Origin: Natronococcus roseus
GTDB lineage: Archaea > Halobacteriota > Halobacteria > Halobacteriales > Natrialbaceae
Assembly (NCBI RefSeq): GCF_043677095.1
Contig: NZ_JBHLJR010000006.1
Location: 372,001-436,000, forward strand
DNA length: 64,000 nucleotides
Direction: 5' to 3'
This document shows positions 1 through 8,103 of the stretch, one piece after another (position 1 is the first letter of the stretch; each line of letters opens with the position of its first letter). Below the pieces are notes generated by a model that was not told the DNA's origin, did not search any database, and saw nothing but the letters and a program-made list of their open reading frames with translations. The position numbers and the translations under genes were made by a program.

Positions 1-360
1 GTCCACGAGCGACTCGAGGCCGAACGAACCGACGGCTCGAGCGCGTACGACGACGATCTCGCGGCGTTCGCGGAGTACCAGAATCGGGCGTTCGTCGCGA
101 GCGAGTACGACGACGCCGAGCCGAGCCCCGCCGATCCCGGGGAGTTCGGGGTCGACTGCGAGGCGGAGTTCGTCGGCGTCCAGTTCGCACTCGAGTCTCC
201 GGTCGACGACTACGACGACGAGGCCGCGCTCGCCGACGACGTCGCGGCCGCGCTGGCGGGAGCGGACGACGGCGACGCGATCCTGGCCGGGCCACCTGGT
301 GAGGGGCTCGACGTCCACGTCGTCGACGGGACGATTCACGTCGTCTACGCCGCCTGCTGA
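1..360 (+). CDS. C-terminal part of an acidic hypothetical protein (5' end outside window)
   Basis: An open frame runs from the first base to TGA at 358-360, giving 119 residues of an acidic protein whose start lies upstream of the window. It has no recognisable motif; the tail (GEGLDVHVVDGTIHVVYAAC) looks like a small beta structure. Third positions are nearly all G or C, as in a real haloarchaeal gene. It converges on rpo11, ending 57 bases before it. I do not recognise the family. Confidence 0.6.
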   Translation, partial: VHERLEAERTDGSSAYDDDLAAFAEYQNRAFVASEYDDAEPSPADPGEFGVDCEAEFVGVQFALESPVDDYDDEAALADDVAAALAGADDGDAILAGPPGEGLDVHVVDGTIHVVYAAC

Positions 361-417
361 TCGAACGCGTAGCTCCCCGTTCGGAAACAGTACCGAAGAG
401 AGCAGTCGAAAACCGGT

Positions 418-702
418 CTACGCGGCCGATTCGAACGCGTCGCGAAACGCCGTCGTCTTCTCCCGGACGTCGGTCGCGCCCGCCTCGAGCGCCTCGAGGG
501 GGTCGACGCCGCCCTCGGTCTTGATCGTCAGGATCGGCTCGGTCTGGCCGCCCGACTGTTCGGGGTTGACGTCGTAGGTCGCCGCGGCGATGTCCTCGCG
601 CTCGAGGAGCGTCCCCTTCAGCACGTTCATGAAGGTGTGGTCCTCGCCGGCGATCTCGATCGAGAGTTCGTTCTCACTGCTCTCGGTGACCCGCAGTTCC
701 AT
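418..702 (-). CDS. rpo11: DNA-directed RNA polymerase subunit Rpo11 (RpoL)
   Basis: This 94-residue protein is the archaeal counterpart of eukaryotic Rpb11 and bacterial alpha N-terminal domain; it pairs with Rpo3 in the RNA polymerase assembly platform. The hallmark segment is AGEDHTFMNVLKGTLLER (about residues 18-35), followed by ATYDVNP and a C-terminal helix (PLEALEAGATDVREKTTAFRDAF). Length is normal for Rpo11/RpoL. It is divergent from the rhomboid gene, with ATG starts 92 bases apart, so the two promoters share a short intergenic region. Confidence 0.96.
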   Translation of the reverse strand: MELRVTESSENELSIEIAGEDHTFMNVLKGTLLEREDIAAATYDVNPEQSGGQTEPILTIKTEGGVDPLEALEAGATDVREKTTAFRDAFESAA

Positions 703-794
703 ACCCGCCAGTGGGGCCGTCGGGCGCTTGTACCTTTCCTTTTCGACCCCCGCGCGGCAGCAATTCCTATACGGGTTCGGTCGAACCAGAGAAT

Positions 795-2558
795 ATGGAT
801 CCGATCGCGGTCGGCTTCGGACTCGTCGTGCTGGCGACGCTGCTGGGTTCGGTGGCGGTCGTCAGACGGCTCTACCGCCCGGAGCGGCCCTGGGGCGAGG
901 CCGCACGGGCCCGATTCGTCTGGGGCGTTCCCTGGGGGTCGGTCGTCGTCCTCGTCGGCGTCTGCTGTGGCTACCTGTTCGTCCAGGACGGGATCACCGA
1001 CTTCGCCGATCCCGTCACGATCCCTTACCGCGCCTGGTCGTACTTCGCCCCGCTGGGGATGCTCACCGCGTCCTTTTCCCACGCCGGCCCGAGCCACCTG
1101 CTGGGGAACCTGGCCGGGGCCGCGGTCGTCGCGCCGATCGCCGAGTACGCCTGGGGACACTACCCGGACGACGAGCGGGACTCGCGGCTGGCCGACCCTC
1201 GAGTGCGCGCGCTGGTCGTGTTCCCCCTCGTCGTCGTCGCCGTCGGACTGGCGACCAGCCTCTTCGCGCTCGGCCCGGTGATCGGCTTCTCGGGGATCGT
1301 CTTCGCGTTCGCCGGCTTCGCGATCGTCCACTACCCGATCGCGACCCTGATCGGGACGGTCGGCCTGCAGGGAGCGCTGCTGACGGTGTTGCAGGCCCTC
1401 CAGAGCCCGATCACCGTCCACATCGTCGAGGCGAGCCCCCCGGAGCCGCCGTCGTGGGCGACGATCGCCATCCAGGGCCACGGCCTCGGCTTCTTCATCG
1501 GCATCGTTCTCGGTGTGTTGGTACTCGAGCGACGAAGCCGACGGCCGAACCCGTTACACCTCTGGCTGGCCGTCCTGCTGTTCGGCTTCGGCAAGTCGCT
1601 GTGGGCGATCTACTGGTTCGGCGGCGAGAACACGTTCGTCCTGCTGCGTGGGCCCGGGATCGTCGTCGTGGCGATCCTCGCGGTCGTCGTCACGGTCGCG
1701 GTCACCGGCTCCGCGACGCCGCTGCTCCCGCGTCGCCTCCGCCGAAGCGAGGGATCGGTCGACCGAACGACAGCCGACCGCGCGCTCGAGCTGGCCCGCG
1801 ACAGTGCGGACCGGACCGGGGCCCGCCTCGAGCGCGTCGCCGCGATCGCCGGCGGAGGAGCGAACGCCGGGCGTCGACACCACAAGCGGGCGGCGTTTCT
1901 GGCCGTCCTTCTCGTCACCGCCTCGCTGGCGGGGGTCGCCGTCCCGACGAACCTCCTCGTGATCGACGGGGAGACGACCGCCGACGCCGCCGTCGAGATC
2001 GAGGGCTACACCGTCACCTACGAGGAAGGCGCTCAGAACCAACTCGTCTCGCCCGTCGCTGTCGGTCCGCTCGAGGAGGCCGTCTCGATGGAGTCCAGCG
2101 GGGTGATCGTCTCGAACGACCGCCACCAGGTCTGGCTCGACGCGGTGTCGAGCCAGCAGCTCGCGTTCAGCGGCGAGGAGACGGTGTACGTCGGCGGGCC
2201 GGGCTGGCGGGAGGGCGTCACGGTCGAGCGAACCGGCTGGGAGCCCGTCGGCAACGAGACGGTCTACCAGGTCTGGATCGAGGGCGGCGGCGAGGACCGC
2301 CAGCTCGCCCACGAGTCGAACGAGTCGACCGCCGACGCGCGGATCGACGGCCAAAACGTGACCGTCGCGACCGAGGACGGCGAGTTCCTGCTCGAGGTGG
2401 CCGAATCGGACGAGGGCGAGACCGTGACCGTGCCGGTACCCGATGAAAACGAGTCGGCAACCGCGGACGGGCTCGCGTTCGAACGCGAGGACGGGACGAT
2501 CTACGCGGTTTCGAACGGGACCGAGGTTCCAGTCGCGGTCGAGGAGACGTACGACTAA
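795..2558 (+). CDS. Rhomboid-family intramembrane serine protease with C-terminal extracytoplasmic domain
   Basis: A 587-residue membrane protein. The rhomboid core shows the conserved His in SHAGPSHLLGNLAG, the serine motif GFSG (in VIGFSGIVFAFAG) and the catalytic His in QGHGLGFFIG, so an active Ser-His dyad is likely. After about residue 320 comes a charged cytosolic linker, then another hydrophobic helix (AAFLAVLLVTASLAGVAVP) and an acidic beta-rich tail of about 200 residues that is probably outside the cell. ATG at 795 is preferred because upstream codons in the same frame look non-coding and overlap the rpo11 promoter. The stop overlaps the convergent methylase gene by 4 bases. Substrate unknown. 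Confidence 0.85.
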   Translation: MDPIAVGFGLVVLATLLGSVAVVRRLYRPERPWGEAARARFVWGVPWGSVVVLVGVCCGYLFVQDGITDFADPVTIPYRAWSYFAPLGMLTASFSHAGPSHLLGNLAGAAVVAPIAEYAWGHYPDDERDSRLADPRVRALVVFPLVVVAVGLATSLFALGPVIGFSGIVFAFAGFAIVHYPIATLIGTVGLQGALLTVLQALQSPITVHIVEASPPEPPSWATIAIQGHGLGFFIGIVLGVLVLERRSRRPNPLHLWLAVLLFGFGKSLWAIYWFGGENTFVLLRGPGIVVVAILAVVVTVAVTGSATPLLPRRLRRSEGSVDRTTADRALELARDSADRTGARLERVAAIAGGGANAGRRHHKRAAFLAVLLVTASLAGVAVPTNLLVIDGETTADAAVEIEGYTVTYEEGAQNQLVSPVAVGPLEEAVSMESSGVIVSNDRHQVWLDAVSSQQLAFSGEETVYVGGPGWREGVTVERTGWEPVGNETVYQVWIEGGGEDRQLAHESNESTADARIDGQNVTVATEDGEFLLEVAESDEGETVTVPVPDENESATADGLAFEREDGTIYAVSNGTEVPVAVEETYD

Positions 2559-3178
2559 TCCCACTCGATCCGGAAAACTTCGGCCTCGAGCGTGCGCTCG
2601 CTCTCGGTGTGAAAGTCAAAGCGCCGCTCGATCGGGAACTCGGCGCGAAACGCGTGGGTGACGTCGCCGCCGGCGTCGGCGACGAACGACTCGACGAACG
2701 ACTGGCTCCCCTCGTTGTGGATCGTGTGGGAGACGGCCCCGATCTCGCGGGCGGTCTCGAGGAAGGCCCGATCGGCGTGGCGGTTGCCCCGCTGGGCACC
2801 GAAGGGGGGGTTCGAGACGACGGTCGCCTCCGCGGGAACCAGCGGAGCTCGCGTCGCGTTCCCGCGGAGCCAGTCGATACGGTCGGCGACGCCGACCCGC
2901 GCGGCGTTCTCGCGGGCCAGGGCGAGCGCGCCGGCGTCGACGTCGACGCCGACGACGCGATCGGCGCCGGCCAGGGCGGCCCCGATCGCGAGCATCCCCG
3001 TTCCGGTGCCCAGATCGATCACCCGGCGCTCGAGGTCGTTCTGGAGTCCGGCGAGGTGACAGATGTGGGCGGCGATCTCCGGCGGCGTCAGGTACTGCTC
3101 GAGCGAGGCCGACGGTTCGGCGAAGTCGGTTAGCGACTCGAGCCGTCGGGCGAGCGTGCGCCGGGAGGGACCGGACAT
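2555..3178 (-). CDS. METTL5-family N6-adenine methyltransferase
   Basis: A 207-residue Rossmann-fold methylase. The S-adenosylmethionine motif is VIDLGTGTGMLAIGAAL (motif I), followed by VVGVDVD (motif II) and the amino-methylase motif NPPFGAQ (motif IV, NPPF). The family includes METTL5, which makes N6-methyladenosine in small-subunit rRNA; an rRNA target here is inferred from the family. The N-terminal region (LEQYLTPPEIAAHICHLA) is also typical. Ten bases separate it from the upstream same-strand gene, so co-transcription is likely. Confidence 0.88.
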   Translation of the reverse strand: MSGPSRRTLARRLESLTDFAEPSASLEQYLTPPEIAAHICHLAGLQNDLERRVIDLGTGTGMLAIGAALAGADRVVGVDVDAGALALARENAARVGVADRIDWLRGNATRAPLVPAEATVVSNPPFGAQRGNRHADRAFLETAREIGAVSHTIHNEGSQSFVESFVADAGGDVTHAFRAEFPIERRFDFHTESERTLEAEVFRIEWD

Positions 3179-3188
3179 TACGCCGGCG

Positions 3189-3590
3189 TCAGCGCTCGAG
3201 CGTAATGGGTGCGTCGAGTTCGAGCGCGATCCCCTCTCGATCCGCGCGCTCGGCGCAGGCCGCGAGCGCGGGCCGGACCTTTCCGGCGTTCGCGACGGCG
3301 TCGGCCGACACCGTCACGGCGTCGACGCCGAGGAACGCGCCGGCGCGGACGTAGCTCCGAATGCGATCGGCCTCGTCCTGGGTGGCGAGCGAGCAGTCCT
3401 CGCCGAAACGGGCCTCGAGGGTGAGCTCGGTCGGCGAGAGCCCCTCGTCGTGCAGGTCGCGCTTGAGATCCCGGAGGTACTCCGGCGCGGTCGATTCCAG
3501 TGCGGTCGCCTCGATCGTGACGGGCGTGACGTCTGCGGGTCGACAGCGGTCGATCGGCGACTCGAGTTCGGGACCGGACGTCGTGCTCAT
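3189..3590 (-). CDS. Conserved haloarchaeal protein of unknown function
   Basis: A 133-residue acidic protein beginning MSTTSGPELESPIDRCRP. It probably forms an alpha/beta fold with a helix-rich middle (YLRDLKRDLHDEGLSPTELTLEARF); no catalytic motif is visible. Two earlier in-frame ATGs exist (3614 and 3605), but a TATA-like TTTTGTAT sits about 25-30 bases before the ATG at 3590, which fits a leaderless start there. It lies directly upstream of the methylase gene on the same strand. I do not recognise the function. Confidence 0.7.
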   Translation of the reverse strand: MSTTSGPELESPIDRCRPADVTPVTIEATALESTAPEYLRDLKRDLHDEGLSPTELTLEARFGEDCSLATQDEADRIRSYVRAGAFLGVDAVTVSADAVANAGKVRPALAACAERADREGIALELDAPITLER

Positions 3591-3611
3591 TGCGAGTGCA
3601 TACATGTCCTG

Positions 3612-3621
3612 CATACAAAAA
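3612..3621 (-). promoter_or_regulatory. TATA-like element for the gene at 3189-3590
   Basis: On the minus strand this reads TTTTTGTATG, centred about 27 bases before the preferred ATG. That spacing suits a leaderless haloarchaeal transcript and is the reason for preferring the start at 3590. Confidence 0.4.
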
Positions 3622-3800
3622 CATTTCTGATGCGTAGAAGTAATACAGCGACGCCGAACGGCGAGGCTCAGGGACGGCGATCGACCGACGAGAACGACCT
3701 CAATGGACGTTATTCGGTCGAAAACAGCGTACCGAGCCAGCCCGGAGCACGAACGGGCTGGCTCGAGAAAACGTTCAGTGCAAAGACAGCCCGCAGCGCT

Positions 3801-4844
3801 TCACTCGCTCGGCGGCGCCGGTTCCGCTTCCGGCTCCGGTTCGGGTTCGGACTCCTCGTGATCGACGTCCTCGTCGGAGCGGGCGGCGACCAGTCCCCCT
3901 CGAGCGACGCTGTACAGCGGTTCGCTGGCGTGGGAGACGCCGCTGATCGAGAACGGGATGCTCGCCTCGCGGAGGTGGTCGCGGAACAGCTTCTCGAACC
4001 CGAGCGGGCTCGAGGTTCCGCCCGTGACGACGACCGGGATGTCGAGTCCCTCCTCGATGTCCTCCTCGTCGACCTCGCTGACGATGTTCTCGATGACGTA
4101 GTCGAGCAGGTTCTCGTAGTAGATCGACAGTGCGCCCTCGACCCCGCCGACGTCGGTCGTGAAGTCGAGTTCGAAGTCGTCCTCCTTGATCGAGGTGACC
4201 TTGTCGACCGGTGTCCCGGTCGCGCGGGCGGCCTGCTCGTCGACCCAGTCGCCCCCGCGGGCGACCGAGAACTTCATCACCGGTACCGCGTAGTACGCCA
4301 GGCAGACGTTCGTCATCCCGGCGCCGAAGCTGATCCCCAGCCCGGTGAAGTTGTTGTCCGCGAGCTCGCTGTAGATGACCGACATCCCCTCGTTGATGGG
4401 TTCGGCGTCGTACCCCATATCGTCGAGGAACGACTCGATCGTCTTCTGGTGGTACAGCGTCGAGAGCTCCGAGTCGATCGGATCCGCGGGCGTCGAGAAG
4501 TACACCTTCTCGCCGGGGCGGTCGGGCTCGCCGACGACCTGCTGGATGATGAGTTTCATCATCGGGATCGCACTTTGCTCGTCGTTCGAGAGGATCCCGT
4601 GTTTCATCGGGCGGCGGGTTTCCTTGTTGAAGATGTTCGCGAAGTTCAGGGCGTCGTCGCCGACGACGTACACCTTGTCGTCCTTGCGGATGTGCAACAC
4701 CTCGCTCCGGGCGAGCATCTGTTCGGCCATATCCGAGTAGCCGATCTCCACGAAGGAGTTGCGTTGCTGTACGAACACCGTGTCGTTTCCGTCCTGCTGT
4801 GCCGACAGGATGTTCATCGTGCCGACGTCTAGGCCTTTGGCCAT
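3801..4844 (-). CDS. volA: Actin-like protein of the volactin/salactin type
   Basis: A 347-residue actin-superfamily protein. The N-terminus MAKGLDVGTMNILSAQ is the first phosphate loop (GLDVGT, as in MreB/ParM), GLGISFGAGMTNVCL (about residues 170-184) is the second phosphate loop, and VVVTGGTSSPLGFEKLF (about 275-290) is the adenosine loop. An acidic Glu/Pro tail follows. Haloarchaeal actins (salactin in Halobacterium, volactin in Haloferax) polymerise in cells and volactin affects disk-shaped morphology; assignment to that group rests on recalled resemblance. The downstream same-strand neighbour is divided from it by a separate upstream promoter region and encodes a membrane protein that could be a partner. 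Confidence 0.82.
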   Translation of the reverse strand: MAKGLDVGTMNILSAQQDGNDTVFVQQRNSFVEIGYSDMAEQMLARSEVLHIRKDDKVYVVGDDALNFANIFNKETRRPMKHGILSNDEQSAIPMMKLIIQQVVGEPDRPGEKVYFSTPADPIDSELSTLYHQKTIESFLDDMGYDAEPINEGMSVIYSELADNNFTGLGISFGAGMTNVCLAYYAVPVMKFSVARGGDWVDEQAARATGTPVDKVTSIKEDDFELDFTTDVGGVEGALSIYYENLLDYVIENIVSEVDEEDIEEGLDIPVVVTGGTSSPLGFEKLFRDHLREASIPFSISGVSHASEPLYSVARGGLVAARSDEDVDHEESEPEPEPEAEPAPPSE

Positions 4845-4864
4845 ACCGGGAAACGTACCTATCA

Positions 4865-4875
4865 GGTTATAAGTT
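4865..4875 (-). promoter_or_regulatory. TATA element of the actin-like gene
   Basis: The minus strand reads AACTTATAACC, about 25 bases before the ATG at 4844, giving a very short or absent leader. This supports the annotated start. Confidence 0.5.
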
Positions 4876-4925
4876 TAATGGCGAGAATATATTGATTTAT
4901 GAACTGTGTGGGAAGAAGCGGCGGA

Positions 4926-5837
4926 CTACGATCGCTCGAGCAGCGCGCGGACGCGAGCGACTACCCGGCCGAGGACGCCGTTCGAGCCGGCATCCGCTCG
5001 GTTTCGCTCCTCCCGCTTTCGCTCGCGGAGTTCGGTCAGCTTCGCCGTCTGGTCGTCGACGGTCGAGCTCGAGGCCGTCGTCTTCGTCTCCCGGCCCTGA
5101 AGCCCCTTCAGGCCCGCGACGGCGTCGTCGACCCCCGACGAACGGGTCGTCGTCGTCCCCTGTCCGGGATCCATCGAGACGTCGTCGAACCCGTCGTCGT
5201 CGAACTCGAGGCGCTTGTGGTCGGTCTTCTCGACGCCGCCCCAGGAGAGGTCGACGCTAGCCATCGCTGCATCGATGTCCTCGCGGATGTCCGCCATCGT
5301 GAGCCCGTCGTCGGCCTCGTCGTCCTCGTCGGCTTCGGCCGACTCCGCCCGGCGTGCCAGCTCGAGATAGTGGCCGACCAGCGCGGCGCCAGTCGAGGCG
5401 ACGAGTCCGGTGAGACCGACCGCGTACGCGGTGACGATCTCTACCGTGTAGTCGACGTCGCCGACGAAGTACCAGTGATACGGGTACGCGTACACGAAGC
5501 CGGCAACGGCGAGAGCCGTGATCGTCGCACCGCCGGCCGCGGCGTACAGCGTTCGCCGATCGGAGGGCAACAGGACAACCACGCCGAGCATCGTCGCCGG
5601 TAGCGACAGCAGCCCCAGCGCGTACGCCGGCTGGAGCAGGTCGTAGTAGGCGCTCTCGAGGGTCCGTGCCTCGTGGGTGCTTCCCCAGAGGAACAGCAGG
5701 AGAGCCGTCGCTCCGATGCCGATTCCGCCGAAGAAGAGGCCGAACCCGACGTAAACGTCGGTGTACCCCTCTGGCTCGCCGACGTACCGCCGGTAGAGCT
5801 CGAGGAGGTAGCCGTCAGGGGACTGTTCCGTTGTCAT
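4926..5837 (-). CDS. Four-helix membrane protein with long acidic cytosolic tail, upstream of the actin-like gene
   Basis: A 303-residue protein. Residues about 28-50, 70-95, 98-118 and 130-155 are hydrophobic, giving four predicted membrane helices. The rest (about 160-303) is a charged, low-complexity tail (ADEDDEADDGL, DDDGFDDVSMDPG) ending in a basic amphipathic segment (LTELRERKREERNRADAGSNGVLGRVVARVRALLERS) that could touch the membrane or a partner. The start is supported by a GGAGG just before ATG at 5837. It is transcribed in the same direction as the actin gene. The family is haloarchaeal and functionally unknown to me; a cell-shape role is inference from neighbourhood only. Confidence 0.78.
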   Translation of the reverse strand: MTTEQSPDGYLLELYRRYVGEPEGYTDVYVGFGLFFGGIGIGATALLLFLWGSTHEARTLESAYYDLLQPAYALGLLSLPATMLGVVVLLPSDRRTLYAAAGGATITALAVAGFVYAYPYHWYFVGDVDYTVEIVTAYAVGLTGLVASTGAALVGHYLELARRAESAEADEDDEADDGLTMADIREDIDAAMASVDLSWGGVEKTDHKRLEFDDDGFDDVSMDPGQGTTTTRSSGVDDAVAGLKGLQGRETKTTASSSTVDDQTAKLTELRERKREERNRADAGSNGVLGRVVARVRALLERS

Positions 5838-5974
5838 GCCTCCCTGATTTTAACTCCATCACCATGACTTTTTGGTTTGATAATATATAAAATGATGAGT
5901 GTGTTCTCATCGGAGTAGTCGGCAGTCGTCCGGGAAGCGCCGCCGTTATACGTCCGTGGCCGTAACCGGAGACA

Positions 5975-7024
5975 ATGAGCCAGGAGTCGGAGTACAGCGA
6001 GGGAGACCTCAGAAACGTGGGGATGAGCCTCAAGCACGACCGAGAGTGGGACTACGAACTCGAGCGAATCATCGAGGCGATCGAGGAACGAGACGCCGAG
6101 ACCGTCGGCCTGCAGTTCCCGGAGGGACTGAAACGCCGCGGCCCGAAAGTGGCCGACGACCTCCGGGAGCTGGCCGGCGACGACGTGACGTTCATGCTCT
6201 CGGGCCAGCCCTGCTACGGCGCCTGCGACCTCGACACCTACCTGATGAAACGCACCGACGTGTTCGTTCACTTCGGCCACTCACCGATGAAGGACACGGA
6301 CAAGGTGATCTACGTGCCGCTGTTCTCGAACGTCGAGGTCCAACCGATCATGGAGGAGGCCCTCGACACGCTCGAGGATCCCGACGAAACGGAGGGCGTC
6401 GGCCTCGTCACCACCGCCCAGCACATGAACCGCTACGAGGAGATGACCGAGTTCCTGGAAGAGCGAGGGTACGAGGTACAGAGTCGGCGCGGCGACGAAC
6501 GACTCACCCACGAGGGGCAGGTGCTCGGCTGTAACTACGCCAGCGCGGACGTCCCCGCCGATCAGGTGCTGTACGTCGGCGGCGGGAAGTTCCACCCGCT
6601 CGGGCTAGCGATGGAACACCCCGAGAAACACGTCGTCATCGCCGACCCCGTCAACAACGTCGTCACGGTCGCCGATACGGAAAAGTTCCTGAAACAGCGC
6701 TACGCCTCGGTTCACAAGGCGATGGACGCCCAGAAGTGGGGCGTCATCTTCTGTACGAAGATCGGACAGGGTCGCTGGGATCAGGCCCAGGAGATCCTCG
6801 CGGACAACGACGACGCCTACCTCATCACGATGGACGAGGTGACGCCGGACCGCCTGCGGAACTTCGATATGGACGCGTTCGTCAACACCGGCTGTCCGCG
6901 GATCACGACCGACGACGGTCCGCAGTTCCACAAGCCGATGCTCACCCCCGGCGAGTACGAGATCGCCGTCGGCAACAAACCGCTCGAGGACCTCTCCTTC
7001 GACACGTTCCACGGCACCTGGTAG
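5975..7024 (+). CDS. dph2: Diphthamide synthase subunit Dph2 (2-(3-amino-3-carboxypropyl)histidine synthase)
   Basis: A 349-residue enzyme for the first step of diphthamide formation: transfer of the aminocarboxypropyl group of S-adenosylmethionine to a histidine of elongation factor aEF2, using a non-classical [4Fe-4S] radical reaction. Cluster cysteines are visible in GQPCYGACD (C80/C84), LGCNYASAD (C186) and NTGCPRI (C307), with spacing like archaeal Dph2. Other family motifs are LQFPEGLKR and HFGHSPM. Divergent from the membrane-protein gene at 5837; the AT-rich intergenic region (about 5860-5895) probably holds both promoters. Confidence 0.95.
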   Translation: MSQESEYSEGDLRNVGMSLKHDREWDYELERIIEAIEERDAETVGLQFPEGLKRRGPKVADDLRELAGDDVTFMLSGQPCYGACDLDTYLMKRTDVFVHFGHSPMKDTDKVIYVPLFSNVEVQPIMEEALDTLEDPDETEGVGLVTTAQHMNRYEEMTEFLEERGYEVQSRRGDERLTHEGQVLGCNYASADVPADQVLYVGGGKFHPLGLAMEHPEKHVVIADPVNNVVTVADTEKFLKQRYASVHKAMDAQKWGVIFCTKIGQGRWDQAQEILADNDDAYLITMDEVTPDRLRNFDMDAFVNTGCPRITTDDGPQFHKPMLTPGEYEIAVGNKPLEDLSFDTFHGTW

Positions 7025-7116
7025 GGTCGGCGTCCGGGACCTCGAGAACCGACCCCGAACTCGCAGTCGTCCGCGGTGTCCTGCTGACTATCCGTGAAGG
7101 CGGCTCCCGAAGTCGG

Positions 7117-7926
7117 TTACTCCTCGTAATCTGTGTCCTTGTCCTCGTTCGCCTTTCCCTCCGACACCTCGTCGGCTCGAGTCTGGGTCAGGAACTCGTA
7201 GCGATTGCAGACGTCGTCCCAGTCGACGACGTTCCACCACTCCTCGACGTAGCTTCCGCGCTCGTTCTCGTACTGGAGGTAGTAGGCGTGTTCCCAGACG
7301 TCCAGCGTCAGAATCGGGATCGACCCCTGGTGGGCCAGCCCGTTCTGCGATTCGACCTGCCCGATCACCAGCAGGTCGGCGACCGGTTCGTAAAACAGCA
7401 TCGCCCATCCGTTGCTCTCGACGTTCTCGGCCGCGGCGGTGAACTCCTCGCGGAACGCCTCGAACGAGCCGAACTGCTCGTCGATCGCGGCCCCGAGTTC
7501 GCCGTCCGGCTCGCCGCCGCCGTCGGGGCTCATGTTCTGCCAGAAAATGGTGTGGTTGATGTGCCCCGAGAGGTTGAACGAGTAGTCCCGCTTTGCGGCC
7601 TTAACGTCCTCGTAGTCGCTCTCCGAGCGCATCTCCTCGAACGTATCGAGGGCGGCGTTCGCGCCGTCGACGTACCCCTGGTGGTGGACGCTGTGGTGGA
7701 GCTCCATGATACGTTCGTCGATGTGGGGCTCGAGGGCGTCGTACTCGTAGGGGAGTTCGGGAAGCGCGTACCGTCCGTTCTCGGTCGCACCGTCCCCCTC
7801 TACGTCACCGTCGTCGCCGACACCGGCCGCCGACGTCGAGCCGATGAGCGCGAATCCGGCGAGCCCGCCGACGGTCTGGAGGACGTCTCGTCGCTGTCCG
7901 GTCGGGAGGATCGAATCGTTCGACAT
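7117..7926 (-). CDS. Superoxide dismutase (Fe/Mn type) with Tat signal peptide
   Basis: A 269-residue protein. The first 35 residues carry a Tat-type signal (QRRDVLQTVGGLAGFALIGSTSAAG); the rest is a Fe/Mn superoxide dismutase. Metal ligands are visible: the His of MELHHSVHHQGYV, the His of LSGHINHTIFWQNMSP, and Asp and His of LTLDVWEHAYYLQYEN. It converts superoxide to oxygen and peroxide. ATG at 7926 is chosen because it starts right before the signal; an upstream in-frame ATG at 7986 would bury the twin arginines. Export is unusual, since most haloarchaeal enzymes of this family are cytosolic, and suggests protection of the cell surface. Confidence 0.9.
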   Translation of the reverse strand: MSNDSILPTGQRRDVLQTVGGLAGFALIGSTSAAGVGDDGDVEGDGATENGRYALPELPYEYDALEPHIDERIMELHHSVHHQGYVDGANAALDTFEEMRSESDYEDVKAAKRDYSFNLSGHINHTIFWQNMSPDGGGEPDGELGAAIDEQFGSFEAFREEFTAAAENVESNGWAMLFYEPVADLLVIGQVESQNGLAHQGSIPILTLDVWEHAYYLQYENERGSYVEEWWNVVDWDDVCNRYEFLTQTRADEVSEGKANEDKDTDYEE

Positions 7927-8103
7927 GTGTGAGACACACCAGTACGGCTTCGCATCAAGATTCACCCGGCAGTCGAAAGTCCGCAACTAATAACGAACTG
8001 CGGTTGAATCAATCGTCGGTCAGGCGAGGCTCGAGCGAGCCGTCGACCGGTAGCCGAGCAGGGAGACACAACACTTACCCAGCCGGTTCGCACATCCTCG
8101 AGT

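Noticed and set aside
590..2446. Long open frame on the plus strand overlapping the rhomboid gene
   Set aside because: Arg/Gly/Pro-rich translation with no domain; a shadow of the real frame in high-GC DNA.
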